The notes beneath the pieces were generated by a model. That model did no database searches. It was not told the origin of the DNA and worked only from the letters and a program-made list of their open reading frames with translations. From contig JACTUB010000001.1 in NCBI GenBank assembly GCA_015660885.1, forward strand, positions 62,001-126,000: 64,000 bases of DNA, in the 5' to 3' direction. Below, piece after piece: positions 1-10,064 of this stretch (the stretch's first letter is position 1; each line of letters begins with the position of its first letter). The DNA comes from Methanoregulaceae archaeon. Its GTDB lineage: Archaea > Halobacteriota > Methanomicrobia > Methanomicrobiales > Methanospirillaceae. The position numbers were made by a program, and so were the translations under genes.

Positions 1-1312
1 TTATTTTTTTCCTAATTGTAAAAATCAAGATTATTAAAAGAGTTAACAAAATTAAAATTAAATGAATTGCATTTCCAGTATTATCTTCATTAAAATTCAA
101 GCCCGGTTTTATGAATACTCCAAAGATAGCTGGCTTTACTGAAAAAATATTGTCAAAATTACTTACAATTGCATTAATAAAGAGGGATATATCTGAATTG
201 AACGGGTAAATAAATTGTAAATGATCTCCCAAATTCCAGAAAATGTTTGTTATTAATTTCGGTAAAGAAAATTCTATGGTAACTAATCCTTGAGAGTTAC
301 CTAAAACATTCCCAAAATATTCATAATTCCTGTAAAAATAAGGTGTACATAATGCCAAAAAGGATATTGGAATAGGTAATATTCGAATACACCAAAATGC
401 AAACGATTTTTTGATGTTTGTAAAATCAAATTCTTTCACTATGCATATGATGAAAATAAAAATAAATGGAATTACATAAACATATGCAATTGGTTTGGTA
501 TATATAGCCAAACTAAGACTGGTACCCACCAAAAATGAATACATCAATGAGGGATGATTTGTGAATTCATCAATAAAATAAACAAAACCTAAAATAAAAA
601 ATCCCAGAACTAACTCATATTGTGTGGAAGATGCCTGGAGAATCAGCATCGGGATGGTTCCACAAATTATTATTGAGAATATTTGACAGGTGATCGATGG
701 AGACAACTTTTTCGCTATTAATGAGACGAGAATTAAACATCCCAGCATACTAAAAAATTGGATAAAATTTGAGAGAGAATCTGTTCCTGATAATACCTGC
801 AATTGCATTATCGCGATGGCTGCGAAAGGAGGATAATAAAATTGTGATTGTATATTGGTTGGAAAAACCTTTAAATTTTTATTTTGGATCCAATGCATTA
901 TTCTGGCAACATTCGAAACCATTGAATCCCAATTACATGGCGGAGAGGTCCATGCAATTGTTGCGATGATTAGAATATTGACAATGAGAAATAACAGGAG
1001 GATTTTATCAATAATTGAAAGAGAGGGAAAGAAAATTTTTTTACAGCTCCACTTATTTTTTATTATGAGATACAGCAAAAGTCCAATACTTATGATAAAA
1101 AATATCAACCAAAATGATATGATTGCATTTACGGTGATAGCATTAAAAAAACTAAAAATTTCTGTTATTATCGATACAACGGAGGCAAGAAAAATTCCAG
1201 AAATTACTAATGCTTCTCTGAAATTTAATTCCGATTTTAAAATTTTTTGATTATACAGTATAAATGTTAAAATAATTATTGACAACAGCGGAAAAATTAT
1301 CCAGATTTGCAT
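1..1312 (-). CDS. GT-C type membrane glycosyltransferase, truncated by window edge
   Basis: An open frame starts with ATG at 1312 on the minus strand and runs off the left edge without a stop, giving at least 437 residues. It is strongly hydrophobic with many membrane segments. The first large loop carries NWDSM (Asp about residue 129) followed by ARIMHWIQN and YYPPF. This is the layout of GT39/ArnT-like lipid-linked sugar transferases, where an acidic residue in the first outer loop is catalytic. Family membership is my reading of motifs; donor and acceptor are unknown. The gene is AT-rich compared with top6A next to it, as is common for surface-glycan genes. The C-terminus is missing. Confidence 0.75.
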   Translation of the reverse strand, partial: MQIWIIFPLLSIIILTFILYNQKILKSELNFREALVISGIFLASVVSIITEIFSFFNAITVNAIISFWLIFFIISIGLLLYLIIKNKWSCKKIFFPSLSIIDKILLLFLIVNILIIATIAWTSPPCNWDSMVSNVARIMHWIQNKNLKVFPTNIQSQFYYPPFAAIAIMQLQVLSGTDSLSNFIQFFSMLGCLILVSLIAKKLSPSITCQIFSIIICGTIPMLILQASSTQYELVLGFFILGFVYFIDEFTNHPSLMYSFLVGTSLSLAIYTKPIAYVYVIPFIFIFIICIVKEFDFTNIKKSFAFWCIRILPIPISFLALCTPYFYRNYEYFGNVLGNSQGLVTIEFSLPKLITNIFWNLGDHLQFIYPFNSDISLFINAIVSNFDNIFSVKPAIFGVFIKPGLNFNEDNTGNAIHLILILLTLLIILIFTIRKKI

Positions 1313-1425
1313 TTAATTCACCATATTGTCAATGAAAGTTAGCAATACTAAGCCCCTAACATTTTTAGCGCAATATTCACTTCTAAACAGACAGGACAAT
1401 TATCAATTATTAATTGCACCAAGTT

Positions 1426-2514
1426 CTAAATGATTCCCATCTCGCTCAGACGCGCCGGTAAATACTTTTTCGTGACAAAATCCAGCCCCCGCGCAGCAAA
1501 TGCCTGCTGTTCTGACTTAAGGTTCATCTCGAGCTGCAGGCTAATCTCCTTTTTCCAGTAATCGGTCGCAAACCGGGGGTCCGTGAGTTCTGACTTGAGC
1601 GCCTCAACATCCTTTTCCGTCAGCTTATCCGAGGGGAGGTTGTAGTCCCGGATGTCCCGGGGCTGCAGGCCGAGGAACTGGGACTTTGGCGTTGCGAGGA
1701 TCTCGGACATGTGAGCACTCTTGATCGCTCCGTACGCGACTGAGGCGTAGATGCGGTACGACCACGGGTCACCATCGGTAAAGACAAGGATGGGCAGGTC
1801 CCATGCAGTACTGATCTTGTTCAGCATCCGCCGTGTCGACCGCGCCGGCTGTCCTTTAAGGTGGACGAGGATCGCGTTGTGTTCCTCATCGAACCCGTTC
1901 TCGATCAGCCGGTCGTACATACCACCGGTTTCAATCGCAATAACGAATTTTGCATCATGATCGACGAACTCGATATTCTCAACGTTGTTGGGGATTGTAT
2001 ACCCTGCCTGCCCCACATCGTCCTGGCAATGGATCGTCTTCATGCCCCGCCGGGTCTCTTCCCGGATTCGCATCGGGCCATAAATGGATGCCCCATTCTC
2101 CTCGGGATGGAGGTGGAACCCTTCACGGGGAACATCGGATAGGATCTCGAGGTCCTCGATCAGGAAATTACTCTCGTCCTGCGCTCCGAACTTCGCCCGT
2201 TTCCAGCCCTCCGAGATATAATACATCTCTCTCAACGTTGAAGAGCGGTTCTCGATCAGCTGCTGCTTGATAAACCCGATTACATAAGCCATCTTCAGAA
2301 GGTGCGTTGCGCTCTTGGCCGATGCAGCCGTCCGCATGCTCTCCTTGTCGCCGTACTTCCAGACCTCGCTTGCATCGTCAAACTCGATATTGTATTTCGT
2401 CCTCGTGGGAAGGGAGATCGAGGGGATCTCGCCAGCCTTCATCTGGTCGTACCAGTCACCTGCTATATTGAGCAGTGCGGCCATCGACTTCTTCTCCAGC
2501 TCTTCTTTAGACAT
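1426..2514 (-). CDS. top6A: DNA topoisomerase VI subunit A
   Basis: This is the DNA-cleaving subunit of type IIB topoisomerase VI (Spo11 homologue); the A2B2 enzyme relaxes and decatenates DNA using ATP. The 362-residue length is usual. The 5Y-CAP region has STLREMYY around residues 92-99, which contains the catalytic tyrosine. The Toprim domain shows ETGGMYDRL and the metal-binding FTDGDPW near residue 245. Its ATG lies inside the end of top6B (8-nt overlap), so the two subunits are translationally coupled. It is the last gene of the top6B-top6A pair. Confidence 0.97.
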   Translation of the reverse strand: MSKEELEKKSMAALLNIAGDWYDQMKAGEIPSISLPTRTKYNIEFDDASEVWKYGDKESMRTAASAKSATHLLKMAYVIGFIKQQLIENRSSTLREMYYISEGWKRAKFGAQDESNFLIEDLEILSDVPREGFHLHPEENGASIYGPMRIREETRRGMKTIHCQDDVGQAGYTIPNNVENIEFVDHDAKFVIAIETGGMYDRLIENGFDEEHNAILVHLKGQPARSTRRMLNKISTAWDLPILVFTDGDPWSYRIYASVAYGAIKSAHMSEILATPKSQFLGLQPRDIRDYNLPSDKLTEKDVEALKSELTDPRFATDYWKKEISLQLEMNLKSEQQAFAARGLDFVTKKYLPARLSEMGII

Positions 2515-4312
2515 CGAGATCCACCACCATCTTTTTACTATCCTCTATCCCGCGGATTTCGAGCAACCCCCCGCCTTTCCCTGCATACGAGACACGCCAT
2601 GTCATCTGGGGAGGGACGTGAACCTTCCAGACTTTTGTAAACTGACCGTCCATCTCGCTTACAAAGTCAGCTTTCGGGAGGGCACCAGCGGCGTTATCAC
2701 CAGAGATATCATAGAGAGATAGTTCATCTTCATGCCCGGTATAGTTACTCAACTCGATAATCACGTTTCCATCGCGTGTCCATTTTTTCACAATCAGCTT
2801 ATGCATCAGCTTACCCTCAATAGGGCTGGTGTCGACGAGTGGTTTTTCTACAATTTCGCTTACTTTTTCTGCAATCTCCGGAATGATCGCACAGACCGCA
2901 CGCGCCCGGTCTTCTGCCACCTTGTTTTTATCCCTGCGGGACACAAAAAGTCTGAGATCACGTCCAAGATCCTGCAGGGCAAGGGTGATCTCCTTTTCTA
3001 TCTCCGGGATACTGGCAATGGCGTCCTTGCTCTCGCTTGTGAATGGCACATTGGTCGAAGCCACGTGGACAAGGATAAGGACCGGCCCTGTCGGGAAGCC
3101 ACCCTGTTGAGGAATATTATACGACTTCCAGTTTATGTCGGTGACAGATCCGGTGATGGCGCAGGCACCCTGCTGGTACATAAGGGGAACGCGGTTGGCG
3201 AAACGCAGGAGGATCGCGTTGCCTTCTGCCGGGAGTTTTCCCCCATACCCAATCGCTGCCTCCACCATGAATGAATGGCCGGAGAAGACCGAGCTTTGCC
3301 GCGTGCGGGCAGCAACAAAATCCATCTGGAACTCTTTTTCGAGCCCCCGTCGGATCAGCTCCTCACCTATGGGGGAAAGACACTGGGTCGCAGGAGGGGC
3401 CGGTACCGCGACTTCCTGCATGGCGGCGAGAAGTTTTTTCAAGTCATCGGAAGAAAATCCCCTCACCTTCAGGGTGCCTTTGAATCCGGACCGCTCGCAC
3501 ATCTCCTGAGCGCTCTTCTTGCCCACGCGGCTGAAAGATTCCACGAGAAAATCGGCAAGGTTCAGATTGCTTGCCGCTGCCATCCGTTTCAGCTGGCCAA
3601 ATTCGATACCGTGCGGATGAGGCTGGATCGCCACCGGACAGGCTATTACTTCCTGGCTCACCCGCTCGAATGTAAAGGATTCGTCATCGAGTTCCACCCG
3701 AAAGCGGGCGTGCGGGTTGACCACGGAGGTGTACCGGAGGTATTCCAGAAGCTTCTTCTTGGCCGACATCGTGCTCTTGAACTCGATCTGGACCCGCGTT
3801 CCATGGATCCGATCCCATTCGAACGGTTCCTGGGAGATGATATCGGGCTCGTTTGACTCGATTTTAATCTGGATCTCACATTTGTATGCAGATTCCTTTG
3901 GTCCCGTGCGAGAAATTACTACTGTCGGGACGCCACTGGTGAGCTGGGCATAGAGCACTGCTGCCGAGATCCCAATGCCCTGCTGCCCGCGTGTCTGCCG
4001 TATCTGGTGGAACCGGGAACCGTAGAGGAGTTTTCCAAAGACAAATGGAACCTGGGCAGGTACGATACCGGGGCCATTATCCTCGACGATTATCCTGAAA
4101 ATATCGGTTGAAATTTTTTTTATGCTTATGAAAATATCCGGAAGTACCTGTGCCTCTTCGCAGGCATCAAGAGCATTATCTACGGCTTCCTTAATGGTGG
4201 TAATTACCCCACGCGTAGGGGAATCAAAACCGAGAAGGTGTTTGTTCTTCTCAAAGAATTCTGCGACACTGATACTCCGCTGCTGCTTGGCCAGCTCATC
4301 GGCGAGCACCAT
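2507..4312 (-). CDS. top6B: DNA topoisomerase VI subunit B
   Basis: This is the ATPase subunit of topoisomerase VI, 601 residues. The N-terminal GHKL domain shows the N box (EAVDNALDACEEA), the G1 box (VEDNGPGI) and the ATP lid (GQQGIGISAAV). A transducer domain follows, including the conserved RFANRVPLMYQ region and the switch lysine in TSESKDAIA. The C-terminal extension ends near residue 600. It overlaps hisS upstream by 17 nt and top6A downstream by 8 nt, so hisS-top6B-top6A probably form one transcript. Confidence 0.97.
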   Translation of the reverse strand: MVLADELAKQQRSISVAEFFEKNKHLLGFDSPTRGVITTIKEAVDNALDACEEAQVLPDIFISIKKISTDIFRIIVEDNGPGIVPAQVPFVFGKLLYGSRFHQIRQTRGQQGIGISAAVLYAQLTSGVPTVVISRTGPKESAYKCEIQIKIESNEPDIISQEPFEWDRIHGTRVQIEFKSTMSAKKKLLEYLRYTSVVNPHARFRVELDDESFTFERVSQEVIACPVAIQPHPHGIEFGQLKRMAAASNLNLADFLVESFSRVGKKSAQEMCERSGFKGTLKVRGFSSDDLKKLLAAMQEVAVPAPPATQCLSPIGEELIRRGLEKEFQMDFVAARTRQSSVFSGHSFMVEAAIGYGGKLPAEGNAILLRFANRVPLMYQQGACAITGSVTDINWKSYNIPQQGGFPTGPVLILVHVASTNVPFTSESKDAIASIPEIEKEITLALQDLGRDLRLFVSRRDKNKVAEDRARAVCAIIPEIAEKVSEIVEKPLVDTSPIEGKLMHKLIVKKWTRDGNVIIELSNYTGHEDELSLYDISGDNAAGALPKADFVSEMDGQFTKVWKVHVPPQMTWRVSYAGKGGGLLEIRGIEDSKKMVVDLDV

Positions 4313-5531
4313 GCGATACCACCTCGGCTATTGCTGATTCAGGATCCAGTGTCTTCTGCTCACCGGTATGAAGGTTCTTGAGGGTCACATTCCCGGATTC
4401 TGTTTCGCGCTGGCCAATAACGACAGCAAAATCTGCTGATTTGGATGCATGCGCAATCTGGGCTCCCAGTCCCCGTCCCATGAGATCCATTTCTGAACGG
4501 ATGCCGGCTCTGCGAAAAATGCGGGCAACTTCCAGCGCATGGTTACGACACTCATTCGTGCAGACTACGGCAACAACAGTATCCTTTCTATGTATTTTTT
4601 CTCCGAGTGAAACCATAACCCTGTCAAAACCCAAGGCAAACCCGCAGGATGCTACATCATCACCCCCAAAAAGATGGGCTAGCCGATAAGCACCTCCTCC
4701 GAGGATCTGGTTCTCTGCACCCAGGTTTTGTGCAAATCCTTCAAAGACCATCCCCGTATAGTAATCCAATCCACGGGCGATTCCAAAATTCAAAGAATAT
4801 TCAATACCTGCTGCATCAAGAATTTCAATTGTCTGGTTAATGCGCTCTTTTTCAGGAACCGGACCCGAAATCTCGAAAGCCTCTGCAAGATCACGACAAT
4901 TTACCAGAGCAATAAGGGAATTGCAGAGATCTGCTTTATTCATGGATTCAAGCGTATTTTTCAAACCATCAAAATCTTTTTTGTCCAGATGGGCCATCAT
5001 CCTGCGCTGTGCAGAGTATTCGAGATCTTTAAGCAGGTTCTTCATGAACGAAAGGTGTCCGACTTTCAGATCGTACGCGATTCCTGTTGCATTGAGCATA
5101 TCTGCTGCGAGCATTATTACTTCAGCATCCGCACGAGCTGTATCAGCCCCGATGAGCTCCACACCGAACTGCCAGAACTGGCGGTATCGCCCTTTCTGGG
5201 GACGTTCATACCGGAAGCAGTCGGCGAAGTAACACCAGCGCAATGGTTTAGGTGCGACCTTGGCTTCGTTTATGAACATCCGTATTACGGCGGCGGTGAT
5301 CTCAGGCCGCAGGGCAAGCTTGCGTCCCCCTTTATCTTCAAAGATATACATCTCCTCAACGATCCCTTCACCTGACCGCATGGTGAAGAGCTCAAGATTC
5401 TCAAACTCCGGAGTACAGACTTCCCGGTAGCCCCAGCAGCGTGCTACTTCCCGCATGCGCCATTCGATTGTGCGCCGTGCTTCCATTTCATCCGGTAAAA
5501 AATCCCGCGTTCCTCTCGGTTTTTGAAGCAT
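4296..5531 (-). CDS. hisS: Histidyl-tRNA synthetase
   Basis: Class II aminoacyl-tRNA synthetase charging tRNA-His, 411 residues, a normal archaeal/bacterial length. Class II motif 1 lies near residues 22-50, motif 2 is seen as CYFADCFRYERPQKGRYRQF, the histidine-binding HisA motif as GLDYYTGMVFE, and motif 3 as GFALGFDRV. A C-terminal anticodon-binding domain follows. The ATG at 5531 gives the usual start sequence (MLQKPRGTRDFLPDE). It is the first clear gene of the leftward hisS-top6B-top6A run. Confidence 0.97.
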   Translation of the reverse strand: MLQKPRGTRDFLPDEMEARRTIEWRMREVARCWGYREVCTPEFENLELFTMRSGEGIVEEMYIFEDKGGRKLALRPEITAAVIRMFINEAKVAPKPLRWCYFADCFRYERPQKGRYRQFWQFGVELIGADTARADAEVIMLAADMLNATGIAYDLKVGHLSFMKNLLKDLEYSAQRRMMAHLDKKDFDGLKNTLESMNKADLCNSLIALVNCRDLAEAFEISGPVPEKERINQTIEILDAAGIEYSLNFGIARGLDYYTGMVFEGFAQNLGAENQILGGGAYRLAHLFGGDDVASCGFALGFDRVMVSLGEKIHRKDTVVAVVCTNECRNHALEVARIFRRAGIRSEMDLMGRGLGAQIAHASKSADFAVVIGQRETESGNVTLKNLHTGEQKTLDPESAIAEVVSHGARR

Positions 5532-5567
5532 ATGAAAAGTCCCTATCCATTACTGTTTGTGTTGGTG

Positions 5568-5882
5568 TTATTTCTTATTCGCCCTGTTGGTAGTTACACT
5601 TCCTAAGAAACGCTCCAGCGTCCCTTCACTTCCCCACACCTTCTCGCGTTCACTCCTTCCCTGTAAATACAATGCGCCAAGGATTAGGCCAAGACCAAGC
5701 AGTTCCAGCATGTATATCGTGAAAAACACGCCGAGCGTTGCAAGAGCACCATAGGCGACTCCGTGGTAAGCTGCTTTCCGGTAGCCCGCAAGCCCGGTCC
5801 TGAAAAAGATCCGTGTATCGCGCAGCCAAAGAAAAAAGGTGGTTGCGGCACCGAAGAGAGCAACATACATGAGATACGTCAT
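5568..5882 (-). CDS. Small membrane protein of unknown function
   Basis: A 104-residue protein with hydrophobic segments at about residues 3-20 and 43-75 and a charged C-terminus. I do not recognise a family. It reads in the same direction as hisS, 36 nt upstream of it, so the two could be co-transcribed. It faces larB across about 50 nt. The hydrophobic pattern and compact spacing favour a real gene. Confidence 0.65.
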   Translation of the reverse strand: MTYLMYVALFGAATTFFLWLRDTRIFFRTGLAGYRKAAYHGVAYGALATLGVFFTIYMLELLGLGLILGALYLQGRSEREKVWGSEGTLERFLGSVTTNRANKK

Positions 5883-5933
5883 GGCAATGAACTAACTTAT
5901 TATACGCCGTTCCATATCTGTATTATTACGATC

Positions 5934-6710
5934 ATGATACCAAACCCAACGCTGCAGGATGTACTTTCGCGCTACAAGAGAGGGGATATTTCCCTTGAGA
6001 GCGCAGCAGAAGAGATTGAAGGGCTCCGCCTTGACTATATCGGGGATTTTGCCTGTATCGATCTTGGGAGGGCTGTGCGGTGTGGGATGCCCGAAGTGGT
6101 TCTTGCCGAAGGAAAAGACCCTGCACACCTGGCAGAAATTGCAATTCGGTATGCGGAAGATTTAGGCCGTTGTATAATTACGCGCGTGATCCCGGAACAG
6201 GTGGCCTCAATAAAAAAATGTGCAGAAAATACGGGCATCGTCATCCATCACCATGAAGCCGGCAGCGTACTCGTGCTTGCGAAAGGAGCTGCACCGAAAC
6301 TCACGGGAGGTATAGTAGCAGTAATCACTGCCGGTACTTCTGATATCAGGGTCGCAGAGGAGGCAAAGATCATCGCTGAGGAGATGGGGTGCGAAGTGCG
6401 AACCGCTTATGATGTGGGAGCTGCCGGCATTCATCGCCTTTTCCCGGCACTCAAACATCTGCTCACTGCCCATGTCTTTATTGTCTGTGCAGGACGGGAG
6501 GGAACCCTTCCCGCAGTTGTTGCCGGTCTCGTTGACAAGCCTGTAATCGGCGTTCCGGTCAGCACGGGTTATGGCTATATGGGGGAAGGCAGGGCAGCAC
6601 TTGCTAGCATGCTCCAGTCCTGTTCGGTAATTGCCGTAGTGAACATTGATGCCGGTTTTACTGCCGGCGCATTTGCCGCGCGTATCGCGAATATGGGGGG
6701 AAAATCATGA
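5934..6710 (+). CDS. larB: LarB, nickel-pincer cofactor biosynthesis carboxylase/hydrolase
   Basis: PurE-like protein of 258 residues. LarB carboxylates the pyridinium ring of nicotinic acid adenine dinucleotide and cleaves its phosphoanhydride, the first step toward the nickel-pincer nucleotide of lactate racemase-type enzymes. The C-terminal PurE-like domain shows [29 protein letters not shown] and the conserved [14 protein letters not shown] chose ATG 5934 because an AT-rich box near 5893-5905 lies about 30 nt upstream and longer forms read into the intergenic region. The stop overlaps the nadM start in an ATGA arrangement. Confidence 0.88.
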   Translation: MIPNPTLQDVLSRYKRGDISLESAAEEIEGLRLDYIGDFACIDLGRAVRCGMPEVVLAEGKDPAHLAEIAIRYAEDLGRCIITRVIPEQVASIKKCAENTGIVIHHHEAGSVLVLAKGAAPKLTGGIVAVITAGTSDIRVAEEAKIIAEEMGCEVRTAYDVGAAGIHRLFPALKHLLTAHVFIVCAGREGTLPAVVAGLVDKPVIGVPVSTGYGYMGEGRAALASMLQSCSVIAVVNIDAGFTAGAFAARIANMGGKS

Positions 6711-7213
6711 GACGTGGATTTTATATCGGAAGGTTTCAGCCATATCATAACGGACACCAGTCGGTTCTTGAACATATTTCACGTGAGGTGGATGAGATTG
6801 TTATAGGTATAGGAAGTGCCCAGATCTCACACCTCCCCGACAACCCGTTTACTGCCGGTGAACGAGTCCTGATGATCACCCGCGCCCTTGCATCTCTTGG
6901 CTGCCCGTTTTATGTCATTCCGATTGAAGATATCCTGAGAAACGCGCTCTGGGTTGCCCACGTCCAAGCAATGACACCCCCGTTTGACCTCTGCTACTCT
7001 TCAAACCCGCTGGTTATGCAGCTCTTTAAAGAAGCAGAGATCACCGTACAATCCCCAGCTATGTACGAACGTGAGACCCTGAGCGGCACCGCGATCCGGA
7101 GCCGCATGATCAACGGAGAGCCGTGGAAAAATCTCGTACCCCCTGTCGTTGTTCAGGTGCTCGACGAGATTGACGGTGTGGAAAGGCTTCGCCAGATTTC
7201 CCAGAAAGATTAA
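6707..7213 (+). CDS. nadM: Nicotinamide-nucleotide adenylyltransferase (archaeal type)
   Basis: 168 residues, the archaeal NMN adenylyltransferase length. It joins NMN or nicotinate mononucleotide to AMP from ATP, giving NAD or its deamido form. The nucleotidyltransferase motif [10 protein letters not shown] sits at residues 7-16, and the C-terminal phosphate-binding motif is SGTAIRSRM. The ATG overlaps the larB stop by 4 nt, so the two are almost certainly translated together. The pairing makes sense because LarB consumes a dinucleotide that this enzyme can make. Confidence 0.95.
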   Translation: MRRGFYIGRFQPYHNGHQSVLEHISREVDEIVIGIGSAQISHLPDNPFTAGERVLMITRALASLGCPFYVIPIEDILRNALWVAHVQAMTPPFDLCYSSNPLVMQLFKEAEITVQSPAMYERETLSGTAIRSRMINGEPWKNLVPPVVVQVLDEIDGVERLRQISQKD

Positions 7214-7270
7214 CACGCATAAAAAAACCTGACCTGTATTTCCTGAAACGATCGGATCCTGGTGAAATCC

Positions 7271-8554
7271 ATGTATACATTCATCAAAAAACTCCTGAAA
7301 CAAAAAGAGCCTGAGAAATTCACCCTTGCGTTTGATGCCATCCCGGCCTGGCTCGACGAGCGTGAAAAGATCTTACGGACTACACTCCAGACCGAGACAG
7401 ATGCGCCGGTACGGAATATCAGGAATGCAACGGCACAACTGCAGATTATTGTCAACGGTATTGCCGATGCTGAACACGATCCGGCCATTCACCCAAAGCT
7501 CAAGGCTATCGCTAAAAATTCACTTCCCCTGTTTGTGAAGGCGATGACAGCCTCATTATCAAAAGACCTCCCGGAAGATATTGAAGAATTTTATTCTGCT
7601 GCTGTGGAATGCGTGAAAATTTGCCTTAATAGTACCCGCGGGCAGGGTCGGTACCTGCAGGTAGTGTTTCCCGGAGAGATGAAAGCAGTCAAAACCGGGA
7701 TCGATGCAATCGGACATGAGATGAATGCAATAACCACATCCCTCACTACCTACCAAGAGCAAAAAACACTGATAACTGAGGTACGAACACTGTATAATGT
7801 CCTGTATGATATCAGGACTGATTCAGGAAAAGCTCTTGAAAAAGGCCAGCGGATAAGTACCCGAATAACTGAGATCACCAACCGGATTGAGCACCTGAAA
7901 AAAGAGCTGGAGAATCTGCATTCCGATGCAGGAATGAAAGAAATCAAAAAAACAAGATTCGCACTGGAAGAAATGGAAAAGAAAAGAGATGGGGTTACCC
8001 GAACGTACACGACTCTTTCTATGACGGCTTCCCATGTTTTCCGCAAGGCAGAAAAAATTGCAACAAAACAACAGCATTCCGCAGAGATCTCAACTCTCCG
8101 ACGTACGATCGACTTTCTCTCAGATCATACCCTTCCTGACCCGGATAATCTGGCTTCTGCCCTTGCCATTACCTGTCCCATCACAGAACGGATGATCGCT
8201 GCAGGGGAGATCGTATTAAAAAACAAAGAAGAACGCGGAATTTTTTCCGACACCGGACAATTCTGTAAGGAAATGTACACGATATGCTTAGATATAAGGA
8301 AACAGGACAGGGAATGCAGGAATATTCAGGACTCCCTCGCCTCGCATCCAGTTCTGGTGCAGACAAATACGCTGGAACGGGAAAAAACCCAACTTGAACA
8401 CATGCTGGAAAAAGAGAGACAAGCACAAACAGACCTCGCGGACTGGAGAAAGAGAATAGTGGAGAAGATCCCGGCACTGGAAAAAGAACTCCGTGATAAA
8501 ATTGAAGAAATTATTGGGAAGGGCGTGCAACTTCGGATTGACGGCCACACGTAG
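7271..8554 (+). CDS. Coiled-coil protein of unknown function
   Basis: About 427 residues, hydrophilic and mostly helical, with heptad-like stretches around residues 175-270 and 355-425 rich in Glu, Lys and Leu. There is no signal peptide, membrane segment or enzymatic motif that I recognise. I chose ATG 7271 because GGTG at 7260-7263 is well placed as a ribosome-binding site; a GTG at 7262 would add three residues. It lies 57 nt after nadM in the same direction. The role could be structural, but nothing in the sequence proves it. Confidence 0.75.
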   Translation: MYTFIKKLLKQKEPEKFTLAFDAIPAWLDEREKILRTTLQTETDAPVRNIRNATAQLQIIVNGIADAEHDPAIHPKLKAIAKNSLPLFVKAMTASLSKDLPEDIEEFYSAAVECVKICLNSTRGQGRYLQVVFPGEMKAVKTGIDAIGHEMNAITTSLTTYQEQKTLITEVRTLYNVLYDIRTDSGKALEKGQRISTRITEITNRIEHLKKELENLHSDAGMKEIKKTRFALEEMEKKRDGVTRTYTTLSMTASHVFRKAEKIATKQQHSAEISTLRRTIDFLSDHTLPDPDNLASALAITCPITERMIAAGEIVLKNKEERGIFSDTGQFCKEMYTICLDIRKQDRECRNIQDSLASHPVLVQTNTLEREKTQLEHMLEKERQAQTDLADWRKRIVEKIPALEKELRDKIEEIIGKGVQLRIDGHT

Positions 8555-8699
8555 GCATGAGGGGAAATACCAGCGTTGTGATCTGTTCAGCAGGTCCCGA
8601 CTTCTTTTTTTCACCGGGTGTGCCGCTTAGTATCATTTTTATCCTGTCTGATACTTCTCTTTGCTGAAATCAGACGAACCATAAGGGCATTTGTTAATA

Positions 8700-8903
8700 T
8701 TATTGAACATTTATCTCTACAAAATCCCCCAAATCGCTCTGGTTGGCGGAAAACTCATCAGACCAGCCATAGCAATCACGGAGCATCTGAGCAATGACAT
8801 CAGAAAATGTCATGTTCCGACGTTTGAGTGTTAGGAGCGCCTCATACACCTCAGGATCAATTCGTATCGAACGTCCCTCGCCAGCACGAGGCATAATTAC
8901 CAT
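8700..8903 (-). CDS. Ribbon-helix-helix, VapB-like antitoxin (orphan)
   Basis: 67 residues. The RSIRIDPEVYEALLTLKRR stretch followed by TFSDVIAQMLRDC matches the archaeal VapB-type antitoxin family (DUF217-like): a basic beta strand and two helices for DNA binding, then a short acidic tail. A TATA-like ATTTTATAT on the minus strand near 8920-8928 puts transcription start at about the ATG, so the message may be leaderless. No PIN-domain toxin is next to it; the gene upstream is a phosphoesterase. It may be an orphan antitoxin or a plain regulator. Confidence 0.75.
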   Translation of the reverse strand: MVIMPRAGEGRSIRIDPEVYEALLTLKRRNMTFSDVIAQMLRDCYGWSDEFSANQSDLGDFVEINVQ

Positions 8904-8996
8904 TTTGTGGTAACTGCATATAAAATTATCTTAAAATCCTGACCCGCTATATATAGAGTGCGTAGAATAATCGTAAATTGGAGAGATCTGGTTCAT

Positions 8997-9761
8997 TTAC
9001 CAATCCCTTGAACTGATACGGATGAACGAAAATGTAGAGAAATCAGTGTATGCAAACTCGGGTTCATCTCCGTGACAGCCACCGACACGCAGGAGAGCTG
9101 GAAGATCTAGGGGGACTCGTACTACCTCAATATTGCGTCCCCCCCTATCCATTTTTGCATCAAGAGGCACAAATTCAAGGGGATGCCGGACAATCCCCTC
9201 AGATGTTTTGCGGCAACAGATATTCTGGTGCTGGTGCCCGCAGCACATATGGATGAGCCCACGAGCTGCGAGTGCATCAAACGCCATTGTTGCGGTATAA
9301 TTGTACCCGGCAAAAGAATCCCCGGATTCATGGGAAAGCCGCTGCCAGCATTTGAGCCGGAGCGTCTGGGTTCCCAGATCTAGCGGCCCTCCATGGACGA
9401 AGAGCATGCCATGATCCGACCATTCCATGGGGATGTTGTTAAAGATGGAAAGAAGTGGAGAGTCCCGTATCTGTTCATGACGGTACATGCTGGCCGGATC
9501 ACTTCCACTTACTAAAATCCCATTAAGAAAAGCGTGATCATGGTTGCCAAGCACCGACATGAGATGATATTCATGCGAGAGTGTGTGGATCATCTCCAAA
9601 GTTTCCCGGGGGCGATCTCCACGGTGTATGAGATCTCCCAGATTAACAAGAACGTCGACCTGCCCGAACGCTTGTCGGAACAGCGGGGACCGGATACATG
9701 ATGCAAGTGCGCTGATTGCTACTGAATCTGCATGTACATCAGAAAAGATAACTACACCCAT
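8997..9761 (-). CDS. Calcineurin-like metallophosphoesterase
   Basis: 254 residues with the full set of metallophosphoesterase motifs: SDVHAD at residues 7-12, NLGDLIHRGDRP near 41-52, GNHDHAF near 72-78, a later HGG and CCGHQHQN. These ligate a two-metal centre that cleaves phosphoester bonds. The GDxxHRG form resembles diadenosine-tetraphosphatase and Ser/Thr phosphatase branches, but the substrate cannot be told from sequence. It reads toward the antitoxin-like gene 93 nt away. Confidence 0.85.
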   Translation of the reverse strand: MGVVIFSDVHADSVAISALASCIRSPLFRQAFGQVDVLVNLGDLIHRGDRPRETLEMIHTLSHEYHLMSVLGNHDHAFLNGILVSGSDPASMYRHEQIRDSPLLSIFNNIPMEWSDHGMLFVHGGPLDLGTQTLRLKCWQRLSHESGDSFAGYNYTATMAFDALAARGLIHMCCGHQHQNICCRKTSEGIVRHPLEFVPLDAKMDRGGRNIEVVRVPLDLPALLRVGGCHGDEPEFAYTDFSTFSFIRISSRDW

Positions 9762-10064
9762 ATTGTCGGCAGAATATTAGAGTTTCTTTATCATATAAAC
9801 TGATGATACGCAAGGTTACACTATTCATCCCGGTCTGATTGGGATATGTTCATGTCGGAGAAATTCCAAGTACTGTAAGAACATCTGATGGATGCGCATC
9901 TGACAGGGAAAATGCGATGTCTAATCCCCATGCCCGACCTATCTCGATTATGTATGCATTGCCCGAGTTTTCATCAATTCTTGTGTCAGATCTGCGGTTC
10001 TGCCACGGACTTCGGCACCCTTGTCGTGTGATTGAATATAAAATTTGATTCGTCAGAAAAACCA
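9762..10064. other. Intergenic region between divergent genes
   Basis: About 300 nt between the phosphoesterase (leftward) and the gene at 10065 (rightward). A minus-strand open frame 9850-10065 has fairly protein-like composition, but it would need a TTG start and has no ribosome-binding site. The rightmost part holds the TATA-like box for the next gene. I see no RNA gene. Confidence 0.4.
10034..10044 (+). promoter_or_regulatory. TATA-like box upstream of the gene at 10065
   Basis: GAATATAAAAT is centred about 26 nt upstream of ATG 10065. This is the spacing expected for a leaderless or nearly leaderless archaeal transcript. It argues against the TTG at 10032 as the start codon. Confidence 0.55.

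Noticed and set aside
855..1250. 131-residue plus-strand frame at the left edge
   Set aside because: The minus strand of the same stretch encodes a continuous membrane glycosyltransferase with family motifs; the plus frame is its shadow.
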